Of a DNA stretch of 64,000 nt, positions 1 through 9,610 are shown piece after piece. The stretch covers positions 1-64,000 of the forward strand of contig JBBPTG010000026.1 of assembly GCA_038093975.1 (NCBI GenBank), read 5' to 3'. A model generated the notes under the pieces. That model searched no databases. It worked only from the letters and a program-made list of their open reading frames with translations, and was not told the DNA's origin. Both the position numbers and the translations under genes were made by a program. Origin of the DNA: Chalciporus piperatus (lineage: Eukaryota > Basidiomycota > Agaricomycetes > Boletales > Boletaceae). Positions within the stretch are counted from its first letter, which is position 1; each line of letters starts with the position of its first letter.

Positions 1-1861
1 AAGAAAGAACGGGAGAGAAGAAAAAAACTCATCTTGGGTAGAAATACGTGTGTGATGAAGTTGAAGGCTGTGGGAATGGTGGAAAAGCAGACAAGTGGCA
101 GAAACACACTCTTGTTCCTCAAATAGTCCCAAGGCGCAGTGTCGGCGCCCGCGAAGACGACCGTGGAGACAATGAGGTCTACCATCGCGCGTCCTTGTCG
201 TGATCAACCCACCACGTTCATCATGGCAGAGCGTCCAACTGCAGAAATAAAGACGCGCCCAGCCGCGAAGAAACGCGACGGGACGAGTCGCCAGAGCCAT
301 CCGACGGACTTGAGGGAGTCGCAGGCGTCGAGGGCGCGTGGTTGGTAGTCGAGCAATCGAGTGTTGAGGTCGAGGAAACAAGCAGCCGCACGAATGCAGA
401 CTGCGAGTCCAAAGTCCAAGGGGTCGAGTCGAGCAAATCGGGTGCCGTCGAGATCGAACCAGGCGGCGAGGCGGACGTCGAACGAGCCGGAAGCATCGTG
501 CACGACCGCAGGTGCATGAAAACCGATCGGGGCAACTCGAGGCCACAAAAAGGCGTCGAAACCGGTCGGGGGACCACGGAGATCGAAGGGGAAGACGAGG
601 AAGCGCTCAGAGACGAGCAGGTCGAAGGGGAGAAGGACGAGACGCGCGGAAACACGTCGATCAAGGAGAAGAAAAGGTCGTCGAGGCCGCACAAGCGATC
701 GACGCGAGGAGTCGAAGCAACCAGTCAAAAAGACACGGCGAACAACGACGACGTAGCTACACCGTCCCCACTCCTTCCTCCACCTATTCCCAGTCCTCAC
801 GACCGATCCCGAAGCCGAACGAATGATCACAACAACGACAAAGCGGCGAACGCACGGTACGACCGCACAGACGCACGAACGGAGTCGTGTGGCCATACGG
901 TCGCAACGAGGGACCAACGGGGCGATGCAGAGCATCGAGAAGACGACGGCGACGACTTACGGAGATTGCTGACTCGAGTCAAGCGAGATCGAGACCGAGA
1001 CGACGAGCGGGAGAGGGTCAAGTCGAGAGAACTTGAAGTTGAGAGTCAGGGGGAGTATGAGAGGGGTGGAAACGGCGCCGAACGATACGGCGAACGCAAC
1101 GGCATGGACGACGCAACGAGCGACTGGGATCGCGACTCACGACGAGTCGGATCGAAGCCGATCGCTGACGACGAGCGTCAGAACCAACGCTACATGCGCA
1201 AGTTGGCCATGTACGCACCTAGGCCATCACCACCACACATTTCCCATCACGCCAGACGACTCACCAGTCACCCGAACCCACCGCGTCGTCGAGGACGACT
1301 CAAATCGAACCTACGGCTCTTCGACGTGTGGCCCCCATCAGAGCTTGAAGGTAGGTCACTTCGTTGGTGAATCACCAAATGAAACTCACCCTGCAGTAGA
1401 GTCTCTTTGCGGACATCCTATCTGTCCTCGCTATGACGTACTCAGATACTCAACCACAAGGGACTCTCCGATATCGCTTGCTATCCGCGTCCCTCCTCCC
1501 TCCGTCATCAACAATACCGGAACCAGGTTCATGGGGCCACGAGTATGTTCGCCAGCTTGCATCAGAGCTTGAAGACTCCACACTCCGGCAAGAAGGTGAA
1601 GAAGCTGTTCCTCCCCCTCCTGCCACTGAAGGCGATGCGGCTGCCGTGAAGCCCGAGGCTGTTAATGTCCCGGCGAGGTCAGCGCCGAGTCGAGTGGCGG
1701 CCATGCGAACTCACCAAATGACCCTACCGAGCCACCAGAAGACGACGACGACGAGTCGACAAGCCCAACCGTCGAGCGGGACACGTCGAACAACGTTGGA
1801 GATGCACTCAGGCGCAAAGATACACGACCAGACGAGTTGCCAACACCACCTGGGCTTCCAG
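1..1861. other. purine-skewed low-complexity region, no supported gene
   Basis: Between about 300 and 1320 the plus strand is rich in GA, CGA and TCGA words. This gives long open frames on both strands, encoding charged R/D/E/S-rich products when read forward and R/S/L/V-rich products in reverse. None starts at a convincing ATG, none has a recognisable domain, and frames on both strands are open because stop codons are rare in this composition. It may be degenerate internal sequence of a transposon that lies outside the window on the left. I see no gene I can support here. Confidence 0.4.
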
Positions 1862-2074
1862 TAATGTATTGGACAGTTGTACACATTTTATCCTTAATAA
1901 CTGGTCTAGTAAGTACGCCTATCAAACATTGTACTAGATATATCAGTAGCATTGTGTACTATAGCAATAAATAGCCCATATAGTGCCATATGTGCAACTT
2001 ATAGCACAAATATGTCCAATGTGTGCCATGGCTGCACATATGGCCAACTATGGCATAGGGTATTTTTCCTGATG
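1862..2074. other. AT-rich insert breaking the upstream chromovirus
   Basis: This is about 210 bp of AT-rich sequence with many short GTGCCATA/TATGGC-like words. Its right edge coincides with the point where integrase coding sequence begins abruptly, just after the position of the integrase zinc-binding region. It does not code for integrase itself. I saw no convincing terminal inverted repeats. It is either a small non-autonomous insertion or a rearrangement junction. Confidence 0.35.
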
Positions 2075-3244
2075 CAGAACAAAGCGAACACGCATCCAAC
2101 TACTCCACCCTTGATGCCCATACCGTCAAAGAGCTCCAAGCCGTTCCAGCAAGTGTCCTGTGACCTAATCACCGACCTACCCATTTCCAATGGCTTCGAT
2201 TCTCTGTTGGTCGTGGTCGACCACAGGCTTACAAAGGGGGTAATTCTCTGCCCTACTAAGAAAACTGTCACTGCCGAAGGGATCGCCTCCCTCTTTTTCC
2301 ACAAAGTCTACCTGAGATTCGGTCTTTACGACAAAATCATCAGCGACCGAGGACCACAATTCGCATCCGAGTTCGCTCGTGAACTAGGACGAATCCTTGG
2401 ATACGACCTTTCCCTCTCCACCGCCTACCATCCCCAATCCGATGGGGAAACTGAACGTGTCAACCAGGAAGTAGAAACCTATCTCCGAATCTATTGTGGA
2501 GATAACCCCATATCCTGGGCTGATTCTATCTCCCACGCCGAATTTGCACACAATCATCGACCCCACTCTGTCACCGGCAAATCCCCGTTCTATCTCATGA
2601 TGGGATATGAACCCCGTCCTCTTCCTTCGGTGATTGCTGACTCCGCTCTACCCGCTGTCGAACTTCGCCTTCATTCCCTCACTGCTGCCAGAGACGAAGC
2701 ACTCGCCTCACACGAGCTTGCCAGACAAGTGATGTCCGCACGAACTCGACAGAAGTTCAAACCATTTGCCAAAGGAGACAAAGTCTGGCTAGAAGCAAGA
2801 AACCTCAAACGGTCCCTTACTTCCCCAAAGTTCGCCCCGAAACGAGAAGGACCCTTTACCATCACGCAGGTCTTATCCCCACTATCTTATAAACTCCGCC
2901 TCCCACAAACGTGGAAGATCCACCCCGTGTTTCATGCTTCTCTGTTATCGCCCTATCGCGAAAACCCCGTACACGGACCGAACTTCCCGGCTCCACCACC
3001 TGACTTGATAGAAGGCGAAGAAGAGTATGAGATCGAAAAGATTCTCCGACACCGAAGTTTCTCCGGACGCCACTCGTACCTGGTTCGCTGGAAAGGATAT
3101 ACTGCTGACGAAGATCGCTGGCTCAAAGAGACAGACCTTACCCACGCCAAGGATATTCTTGAAAACTATAAGAAAGCTCATCCATCCGCCTTCCCTTCTT
3201 CCTCAAGATCCCCATCTTCTGTCAGACGCAAAACTCGCCGCTGA
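2075..3244 (+). pseudogene. Ty3/gypsy chromovirus pol, 3' part: integrase core plus chromodomain
   Basis: This is a 5'-truncated pol gene. It keeps the integrase catalytic core, with first Asp in CDLITDLP, second in SDRGPQFAS and Glu in DGETERVNQE. The C-terminal integrase region follows with its GPF-type module (REGPFTI). A chromodomain then lies at about 3010-3170 (EYEIEKILRHR, YLVRWKGY, DRWLKE). Protease, reverse transcriptase and RNase H are absent, so it cannot be autonomous. The chromodomain places it among the chromoviruses, which integrate into marked chromatin. A separate ORF begins 4 bases after its stop. It differs clearly from the complete element downstream, so it belongs to another family. 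Confidence 0.85.
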
Positions 3245-3248
3245 AACT

Positions 3249-4415
3249 ATGTCCGCTCCTACTACCCCTTCGTCGACCACTATGTCTTCCATTTCTTCTC
3301 TTTCTCGTTCTTCCTCTTCTCCTACTTACCCCCCTGGTTTACCTATTCGTTCTCTACCTATTCAACCCACTCGTCCCTCTTTCCCCGAACCCGCTAGCCC
3401 AACCGTCGCTGAGGCTGGATGGAATACCACTGGTCTTCCACTAAACTCCGCTGGATGGCCAGTCTTGCAGGAAGACCTAGATGCCCCCACTCATATTGCC
3501 GCTATTCCCACCGTCAGAGTCTTGTCCGTTGAATTACCACTCGCCGCCCATCGTCTTCGTGACGAGTTGATGGACAATGCCGTCATGGACCGTATGTCCC
3601 AATTCTTACTTGACTCACGTCTCTCGGTACCCATCGGCGCCCACCTTGATCTGGGATCACCCCTCTTTGCCCTCTACCGTGCCTACCTGCAAGCATCTCG
3701 TCTTGCCAATCTTCCTCCTTCCCTGACGACAGTTCACCAAGCTCATTCAGAAGCTGCCTCCCTCCGCAATATCCACGGTGATCTAATTACCAACCTCAGC
3801 ATTGCTCTCTACGAGCTACGGATGCCGGAGTTCCTGGATGACCTAGACCGCTACCTCAGAGAATCCGCCTCTGCGGCTCAATCTCCAACCCCTGTCATCG
3901 GAGTTTCTACCTCGTCTCTCCCCTCGTCGACTCCTTCCGCGTCTAGCTCCCCTTTGAACGATGAAGAGGAAGCAGTGTTCTTTCGTGCAGAACGCAACCA
4001 CATTACCTCGCAACGACAACGGACTGGCACCATACCTCTATCCACCTCACATCCCCAGTACCACGATGCCTGCTTCGTATGTCACCGACTGGGCCATATA
4101 CGTGTCCACTGTCCCGTATACCAGTGTCCCACGTGCTTCCGCTGGGCACCCGGTCACATTCAAGGTCGTTGCCCACTTAGGCGTGGACAGAGACATACAA
4201 CCACGCCACCTGTTGCACCCTCTTCCCGTTCCCGCCGATCAACCAATACCAATCGGGCTGCTCGACGCCCCCCTCCACTCTATACCCGTATCTCGGGTGA
4301 GACTCATTCACGCGACGACGACGACGCCACTCTCTATGACGGAGATGATCCAACCGACGATGTCGGATATGCAAACATGACCGGTTCTCCAGGTCATTAC
4401 GGGTTAAGCATTTGA
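3249..4415 (+). CDS. zinc-knuckle ORF downstream of pol in the truncated chromovirus
   Basis: The ORF starts at the ATG 4 bases after the pol stop and encodes about 388 residues. The N-terminal third is Ser/Thr/Pro-rich. The middle is helical and gag-like. Near residues 275-315 there is a zinc knuckle, CFVCHRLGHIRVHC (C-X2-C-X4-H-X4-C), followed by CPTCFRWAPGHIQGRC, a second Cys/His cluster. The C-terminus is Arg-rich and then acidic. Zinc knuckles usually belong to Gag, which is encoded before pol; here the ORF lies between the integrase/chromodomain and the 3' LTR. It could be a displaced gag, a nucleic-acid-binding accessory protein, or a captured gene. It looks intact although the element is truncated. 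Confidence 0.6.
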   Translation: MSAPTTPSSTTMSSISSLSRSSSSPTYPPGLPIRSLPIQPTRPSFPEPASPTVAEAGWNTTGLPLNSAGWPVLQEDLDAPTHIAAIPTVRVLSVELPLAAHRLRDELMDNAVMDRMSQFLLDSRLSVPIGAHLDLGSPLFALYRAYLQASRLANLPPSLTTVHQAHSEAASLRNIHGDLITNLSIALYELRMPEFLDDLDRYLRESASAAQSPTPVIGVSTSSLPSSTPSASSSPLNDEEEAVFFRAERNHITSQRQRTGTIPLSTSHPQYHDACFVCHRLGHIRVHCPVYQCPTCFRWAPGHIQGRCPLRRGQRHTTTPPVAPSSRSRRSTNTNRAARRPPPLYTRISGETHSRDDDDATLYDGDDPTDDVGYANMTGSPGHYGLSI

Positions 4416-4460
4416 CTAGTTTTTATCTTCGTCGATGACTTGATTCTAATACGGGGGTAA

Positions 4461-5090
4461 TGTTACGATCACCCATTCTTTCTTTCTTTGGTACCTTGTA
4501 CTAAGTCCTAGTCGCTGGTTCGAGTCCTGCCTAGGCCTCTCTTTTCTTACCTTGCTTTAGTCAGCGAACATTCCTTAATGTTCTTTCACCTTCCACGCTT
4601 CGTCATCGCTGACTCGTATGCTTACCGAGCATGACTCATTCCTATTCGTCATGACTTGTTCTTACATATTCCGACTTGTTCCATGCCTGCCCTTAACTCG
4701 TTTCTTCACTTATATAAACCCTCGAGTTTCCTCCTGTAACCCTAACTTAGACCTACGCAATCTAGCTTGGTCTTTCCTCGCTTCCTTTGAACCCTCTGAG
4801 AGTCACCGTCCCACTCTTGAACGGACGCTAGGCCTTAACGTGGACATCCCATCGTTAGGCTACCTTTGAAACCCTTGTCCTTGACTAGGCTTTTGCGTCT
4901 ACGCTTTGACCTACCCGGTACAAGCGTAACACCACCTCCTCACCAACACCTTTTCACGAGCCTCACTGGCTGGCTCGTGCATGCCTTGGGACACCTTGTA
5001 GGTAAGCTCATCTACACCATCTCTGCTTCCTCTCTCATCACAATCAACAGCTGTATCTTCCTCCCTGGGTTTGTCCAGCACCACAAGTAA
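4461..5090 (+). repeat. 3' LTR of the truncated chromovirus (right end approximate)
   Basis: The LTR begins TGTTACGATC right after a short G-rich tract (4452-4458). This matches the way the complete element's LTR begins (TGTTACGAAC after a G-rich tract). A TATATAAA box lies at about 4711-4718, as expected for an LTR promoter. No 5' LTR is in the window, so the right boundary is only an estimate. It contains no gene. Confidence 0.55.
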
Positions 5091-5145
5091 GCTCATTCCC
5101 CCACCATCTCTGCTCCCTCTCTCATCACCTCAACAGCTGTACCTT
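5002..5145. repeat. imperfect tandem duplication, 85-bp period
   Basis: A segment beginning GTAAGCTCAT, followed by ACCATCTCTGCT and CTCTCATCA and ending CAACAGCTGTA, occurs at 5002 and again at 5087 with several differences. The second unit is incomplete. It lies at or just beyond the right end of the upstream LTR. Confidence 0.6.
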
Positions 5146-5514
5146 GCTTGATAGCAGTTAGTAGATGTAGTACATGATCTGTAGTAGATAGTGGTCAATA
5201 AATTCATTTTCAATCATCATGATTATGTGTGATTTAATAGTAGTGAATGGCCAGTATTATCAGAATATAGTCTGCTAATATGAACACTATTATGACATTA
5301 TATCTGTTAATTACAATGTCTTTCTGAAGATAATTGTATGGAAATATCAAGATTTTTCAGAAAATCCAGAGAATAACAAGGGGGGGCTACTTATGTTGAT
5401 AAAATTGGAAGAATTATTAGAAATATGAAGAAATGTCAATAATTGTTGGTATTTGTGAGAATTACTTTGGAAATATCTACTATTCTATACAATTATCCAG
5501 GGGAAGGTTTTCCT
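5146..5514. other. AT-rich intergenic stretch
   Basis: This stretch is very AT-rich compared with the surrounding DNA. I saw no ORF of note, no RNA gene and no clear repeat ends. It may be an old non-coding transposon fragment. Confidence 0.4.
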
Positions 5515-6165
5515 GATGTAGTCTCAGTAGCCCAGTCATTCAGTCATTCAGTCATCCAGTAGTTCCAGTAACCCAGCATCCCAGTCATCCAGTCATCCAG
5601 TAGTTCCAGTAACCCAGCAGCCCAGTCATCCAATCATCCAGTCACTTCAGTAGTCTCAGTAGCTCAGTAGCCCAGTGTTCCAGTCATCCAGTTATCTCAG
5701 TAGCCTAGTAGCCCAGTGCCCTAGTCATCCAGCAATCCAATTGTCTCATTACTCCAGTCATCCAGTATTCCAGTATTCCAGTAATCTAGTCACTCAGTGG
5801 TTCAGTAATCCAGTCACTCCAGTCACCCCAGTCACATAAATCACATAAGTCACTCCAGTAATCCAGTCACTCCAGTTAATCCAGTCACTTCAGTAATCCA
5901 GTCACTCAGTGGTCCAGTAATCCAGTCACTCCAGTCACTCCAGTCACTCCAGTCACTCCAGTCACTCCAGTCACTCCAGTCACTCCAGTCACTCCAGTCA
6001 CAGTCACTCCAGTAATCCAGTCACCTCAGTAATCCAGTCACTCCAGTAATCCAGTCATCCTGTGGTCCAGTAATCCAGTCACTTCAGTCACACCAGTCAT
6101 ACCAGTTATCCAGTTACCCAGCCCTCAGCTCACCCAATCACTCCAGTACTACTCAGTCATCTAAT
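5515..6165. repeat. minisatellite built on CCAGTCA units
   Basis: Some 650 bp are made of variants of CCAGTCATC, CCAGTAATC and CCAGTCACT. A pure 9-bp CCAGTCACT array runs from about 5922 to 6000 in nearly nine copies. Both edges are more diverged than the centre, as expected for a replication-slippage array. No coding potential was seen. Confidence 0.9.
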
Positions 6166-6195
6166 AGAGTCATTCTAATTAGTGACATTTTATAA

Positions 6196-6457
6196 TCATT
6201 CATAGGATGGATTATAGCTAAAGTCCACAAAAATGTGTACTAAAAGTGTAGTTAACAATGTGGGAAAGGGTATTAGGATTGAGTGTAGTGAAGTGTACAA
6301 AAAAAGTGTAGTAAAAGTGTAGTTACAAGTGTGGGAAAGTATAGCTAGATTGAGTGAGCAAAATGTACAAAAAAAGTGTAGTAAAAGTGTAGTAAAAGTG
6401 TGGGAAAGTGTAGCTAGATTGAGTGTAGCTAAAGTGTACAAAAAAGCGTAGTAAAAG
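6196..6457. repeat. AAAGTGTAGT-type tandem repeat
   Basis: Units of roughly 80-90 bp contain AAAAAAGTGTAGTAAAAGTG, then a GTGTGGGAAAG block and a TAGATTGAGTG block. They repeat about three times. The array ends exactly where the complete chromovirus begins, and its last bases directly flank the 5' LTR. Confidence 0.75.
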
Positions 6458-6933
6458 TGTTACGAACGCTCCATTCCTTATCCTAATCATCCCTACATTC
6501 CATTACGCTTACTAGGTTTCTCTTCGTCTCGTGGACTTAGTCGTTTCACTTTCTCTTTTGTTATCTTATCTTATCGCATCACGTGACTTACTTACATAAG
6601 CTAGGTCTAGACCTTCGCTTACGAACTGATGACTCACCGCTCACTCGTCAGCATCAGTCAGCATTACTCATCATATGACTCACGCTTACTCATTCCGCAG
6701 TAGAGCTAGTTACGCCATTGGCTAGTAGTCAGTATGAGTCATACCCAGTCACCTACGATAAGGTTTAACCACAACATGTACAAACATTGACAATAGTATA
6801 TAAACCCGGGTCGACAAGCACTGGACTCCCCAGTCTTGTTCTCCTGGAGTTTCCTCATCGAACCTCAGCCAAGTTCATCGGCTCGCTATTGTCTAGTGTG
6901 AGTCTTAGCTCTTAGTTGAGTTGAGTCGTTTCA
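6458..6933 (+). repeat. 5' LTR of the complete chromovirus
   Basis: It is 476 bp, the same length as the 3' LTR, and bounded by TG and CA. It carries the TATA box and inferred transcript start described separately. Confidence 0.92.
6797..6842 (+). promoter_or_regulatory. LTR promoter: TATA box and inferred transcript 5' end
   Basis: TATATAAA lies at 6797-6804. About 28-35 bp downstream, at 6832, begins AGTCTTGTTCT, which is perfectly complementary to the sequence just after the LTR. In self-priming Tf1-type elements the first 11 transcript bases are the primer, so position 6832 is the predicted transcript start. The TATA spacing fits that prediction. The same box occurs in the 3' LTR at 14306-14313. 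Confidence 0.7.
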
Positions 6934-6935
6934 TT

Positions 6936-6946
6936 AGAACAAGACT
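6936..6946 (+). other. primer-binding site, self-priming type
   Basis: AGAACAAGACT starts two bases after the 5' LTR end. It is the exact 11-base reverse complement of 6832-6842, the predicted 5' end of the element's own RNA. I did not recognise a tRNA 3'-end complement here. This is the arrangement known from Tf1 of fission yeast, where the mRNA folds back to prime its own reverse transcription. Confidence 0.7.
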
Positions 6947-7074
6947 AATATTTTCTTTTGTCTTAGCGTCTCGTCGCTACCACACGTGTCTTGTACGCCA
7001 CTCCATCGTTGATCACAAGTGGGTACTGCGCTGCTTGTACGCGCCTCGTCATCGCTGACTTTATTTTTGAATAA

Positions 7075-8342
7075 GTGTCGAGCAACCCCGCCGCATCTCA
7101 GCGCGCCGTGTCCCCTGTACCTTCCATCCAGTGGAACGGTATACTTGATCTCCCCGCCGTCGAGAACAACCTCGACTTCGCTAGCGTCATCAGAAACCTC
7201 GAACGAGCTGTAGAGGTCTATCCCGGCTTCACCAGCATCATCGACGACCTTGAGCGAGAGAACGCTCGTGTCCAGGAAGAATACGCTCGTACTCAGGCGT
7301 TACACGCTGAAAGACAAAGGGAGACCATTGAGAAGTACTCAGCGCCGATAGTCCCAGAGCCAGACTATTCGGATCTCTACGTTGATTGGTTGGAACCTCC
7401 GGTAATTCCCTCCTACCCTTACCATCTACCTTCTGAGGTTTACATTCACCCTCCGGTTACCTCATCATCCCACCAATCTCCAGATCGGCACTCGTCGACT
7501 TCCGTTGCTCCCTCCCATCGAGACTATTCGGGCACCGTTGCCGCCCAACCCCCAGCAAATACTAGCCGACGCCTTCGGTGTTGAAGAGTTATACTACCGT
7601 GCCTCCTCCATCCCCAGAGCCCCAACCCCGCTCGCTGAGCCCGTCGATTGGACTACCATCGACGAGGATATTTCTGCTCTTCAACACAAATTTCCCATTG
7701 GAGTCTCTGGTCGTACGGAAAGTTTCCGCCGCGCTCTCTATCACACGCTTATATCCCCGGCAGGTGAGAAGGCGATTCGAGAGAACATTGACGATCGGGT
7801 ACGTCAACGCCGACGAAGCGACAGGTTACTTAGAGGTATCCCTGAGGACGCCGGTGATCGTATTAAGACGAGAGTACCAACCCCGCGTCCTACTCGGCGC
7901 ACTCGCTGCCATAAGCCTCTCGTCCCTCTTAGGAAGATTCGCCCAGTACAGCTTACAGGCCTTCCTGCTACTTTTATACCTCATCTTCGGCCACGTAATT
8001 CTCTCAGACGACCTTCGCGTTACCTTTGACTTCGCATACATTCTAGTATTGCACAGAAATCGTCCGATAGCATTACCTACTCCTCCCCCTTCCCCTGTTG
8101 TATCACAAGCAGAGTTAGAAGAAGACGAAGAATTACCAGGATTAGTAGAGTCTGACAGTGAAGACGAAGGAGGACTAAGAGAGACAAACACACCAGGAGT
8201 GCAACTGTACTACCCCGCGCCTCATTCCATCAGAAGAAGCATTCCACCGCCACCTTATCAAAGAGACGCCCCTGCTTCGTTATCAGGAGACGCCCCTGCT
8301 TCGTTATCAGGAGAAACCCTTGAAGGATCTCAGGAGATCTGA
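7075..8342 (+). other. ATG-less leader with three staggered open frames; last one has membrane segments
   Basis: Three long stop-free stretches follow one another in shifting frames: about 7075-7584, then 7505-8029, then 7578-8342, each +1 relative to the one before. None contains an ATG. The first has a heptad-like charged region, the second is basic, and the third encodes two hydrophobic segments (about 7875-8000) followed by a Pro-rich and strongly acidic tail. Near 8262-8310 a 24-bp unit encoding DAPASLSG is repeated in tandem. This may be a single ancestral pre-gag protein broken by two frameshifts and stripped of start codons, or a protein made from a non-AUG start. I cannot tell which from the sequence alone. 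Confidence 0.4.
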
Positions 8343-8385
8343 AATAAAAATCTAGTTTTATTCCTTCCATTCTAGTGCATCAAGA

Positions 8386-9588
8386 ATGTCGGTTCTCGCC
8401 CCAGACTTAGCAGCTGCCTTAACAGGCATTCTCGGACATCGTGACGCGTCCATACGGGATCTTGGAACGCAGTTGAGACTCGCGTTAGAAACAATGACGG
8501 ATCAGCTTACCAACGCTCAAAGGGTAAATCAAAACCTAAACAATAATATCTTGCAGCTTGAAGCGCAAGTACAAGCTATTCAAGTACCTGGCGCAATACC
8601 AGCTCCTACGGTCGGACCTAGCGGACCTAAGTTATCCAAAATCGTCAAAGATCCAGGAGACTATGACGGATCTAGAGGAAGGAAGTTCGAAGAATGGTGG
8701 ACGAGAGTCCGTGCATGGATAGATGAAAACAACACCGTGTTAACCGGAATGACGGCGATCAGAGCTATCCTTAGTCGAATGACAGGAGGAGACGCCGCTA
8801 CTTTCTCACGAGCCATGACACATGACATCTTGGAAAATGGAACCACGTATACTTCCGCCGAGTTCCATAAACGAATCACCGACCAATTCCGCTCGGGTAA
8901 TGAAGTGGAATATCACCGCAATCAGATCAAGAATCTGAAACAGGGCAAGATGTCTATGGAAAAATTCCTTACCACGTTCCAAACTCATCGCCTTATGGAC
9001 GATTGGAGTGATGCGCGACAAATCGAACTTCTAGAGCTAAATGCAGATCCAGAGATCACACATCGGATCTTTATGGATAAGGGACGCTTCGATAAATATG
9101 ACGCATATACCGAAGAACTACGCCTCCTTGCAGGAAGGAAACAGCTTATCTCCATGATCAAGACAGGAACCGCAGGTGATACCCCGCGATATAAATATAC
9201 CAACACGGGTACACAACCGGGTCGTGGTGCCCCAATGGATATAGGTTCTACCGAAATCGAAGAAGGAGAAATCGTGGAAGAAGAAGAAGAAGCATCGTCT
9301 GCCGTAAAGGCGGCCACAAGCAATTCCAAAGAAAAGAAGCAAGGAAACTGTTGGAACTGTGGGAAACCGGGACATCCGAAACAGCAATGTCCGGTGCCTA
9401 GTACCAAATGCAAGGGCTGTGGCTGGTCACGAGGCGAACACAAACGTGTCTGCAAACTTCAGAAGAGACAGGTGAGAGAACTGTCTACCGAATCTAATGC
9501 TCTTGAAGGCCGATCATTCGACGAAATGAAGGCATACTTCTACGATATGAAAGATATCGAGATGAAGGGAAAAGGCAAAGCGGCCTGA
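8386..9588 (+). CDS. Gag polyprotein with zinc knuckle
   Basis: The 400-residue ORF begins at the first ATG of the predicted transcript. A short coiled-coil-like region lies near residues 45-65. A capsid-type helical domain of the retrotransposon Gag family follows at about residues 85-260 (YDGSRGRKFEEWW, LKQGKMSMEKFLTTF). An acidic linker comes next, then a zinc knuckle CWNCGKPGHPKQQC (C-X2-C-X4-H-X4-C) and a second Cys/His cluster, CKGCGWSRGEHKRVC. Gag assembles the virus-like particle and packages the RNA. Pol overlaps its end in the -1 frame, so most ribosomes should stop here and make Gag alone. Confidence 0.92.
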   Translation: MSVLAPDLAAALTGILGHRDASIRDLGTQLRLALETMTDQLTNAQRVNQNLNNNILQLEAQVQAIQVPGAIPAPTVGPSGPKLSKIVKDPGDYDGSRGRKFEEWWTRVRAWIDENNTVLTGMTAIRAILSRMTGGDAATFSRAMTHDILENGTTYTSAEFHKRITDQFRSGNEVEYHRNQIKNLKQGKMSMEKFLTTFQTHRLMDDWSDARQIELLELNADPEITHRIFMDKGRFDKYDAYTEELRLLAGRKQLISMIKTGTAGDTPRYKYTNTGTQPGRGAPMDIGSTEIEEGEIVEEEEEASSAVKAATSNSKEKKQGNCWNCGKPGHPKQQCPVPSTKCKGCGWSRGEHKRVCKLQKRQVRELSTESNALEGRSFDEMKAYFYDMKDIEMKGKGKAA

Positions 9589-9610
9589 ATGATCTGGGCA
9601 AACGGACCGC
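9567..9610 (+). promoter_or_regulatory. -1 ribosomal frameshift signal joining gag to pol
   Basis: In the gag frame the heptamer G-GGA-AAA (9567-9573) fits the X-XXY-YYZ rule for slippery sites. Six bases later GCGGCC (9580-9585) can pair with GGACCGC (9604-9610) with one bulged A, giving a stem at the usual spacing. Gag stops at 9586-9588, inside this structure. The pol frame is -1 relative to gag and is open from 9507 (previous stop at 9504-9506) to its stop at 13301. The loop might form a pseudoknot, but I could not test this. Confidence 0.65.

Noticed and set aside
204..935. Long minus-strand open frame opposite the purine-rich block
   Set aside because: Both strands are open owing to composition; no domain and no conserved start.
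4517..4527. GGTTCGAGTCC, like a tRNA T-arm
   Set aside because: No acceptor, D or anticodon arms fit around it; it lies inside an LTR.
5515..6165. Minisatellite as a CRISPR-like array
   Set aside because: Units are contiguous without spacers and this is a fungal nuclear sequence.
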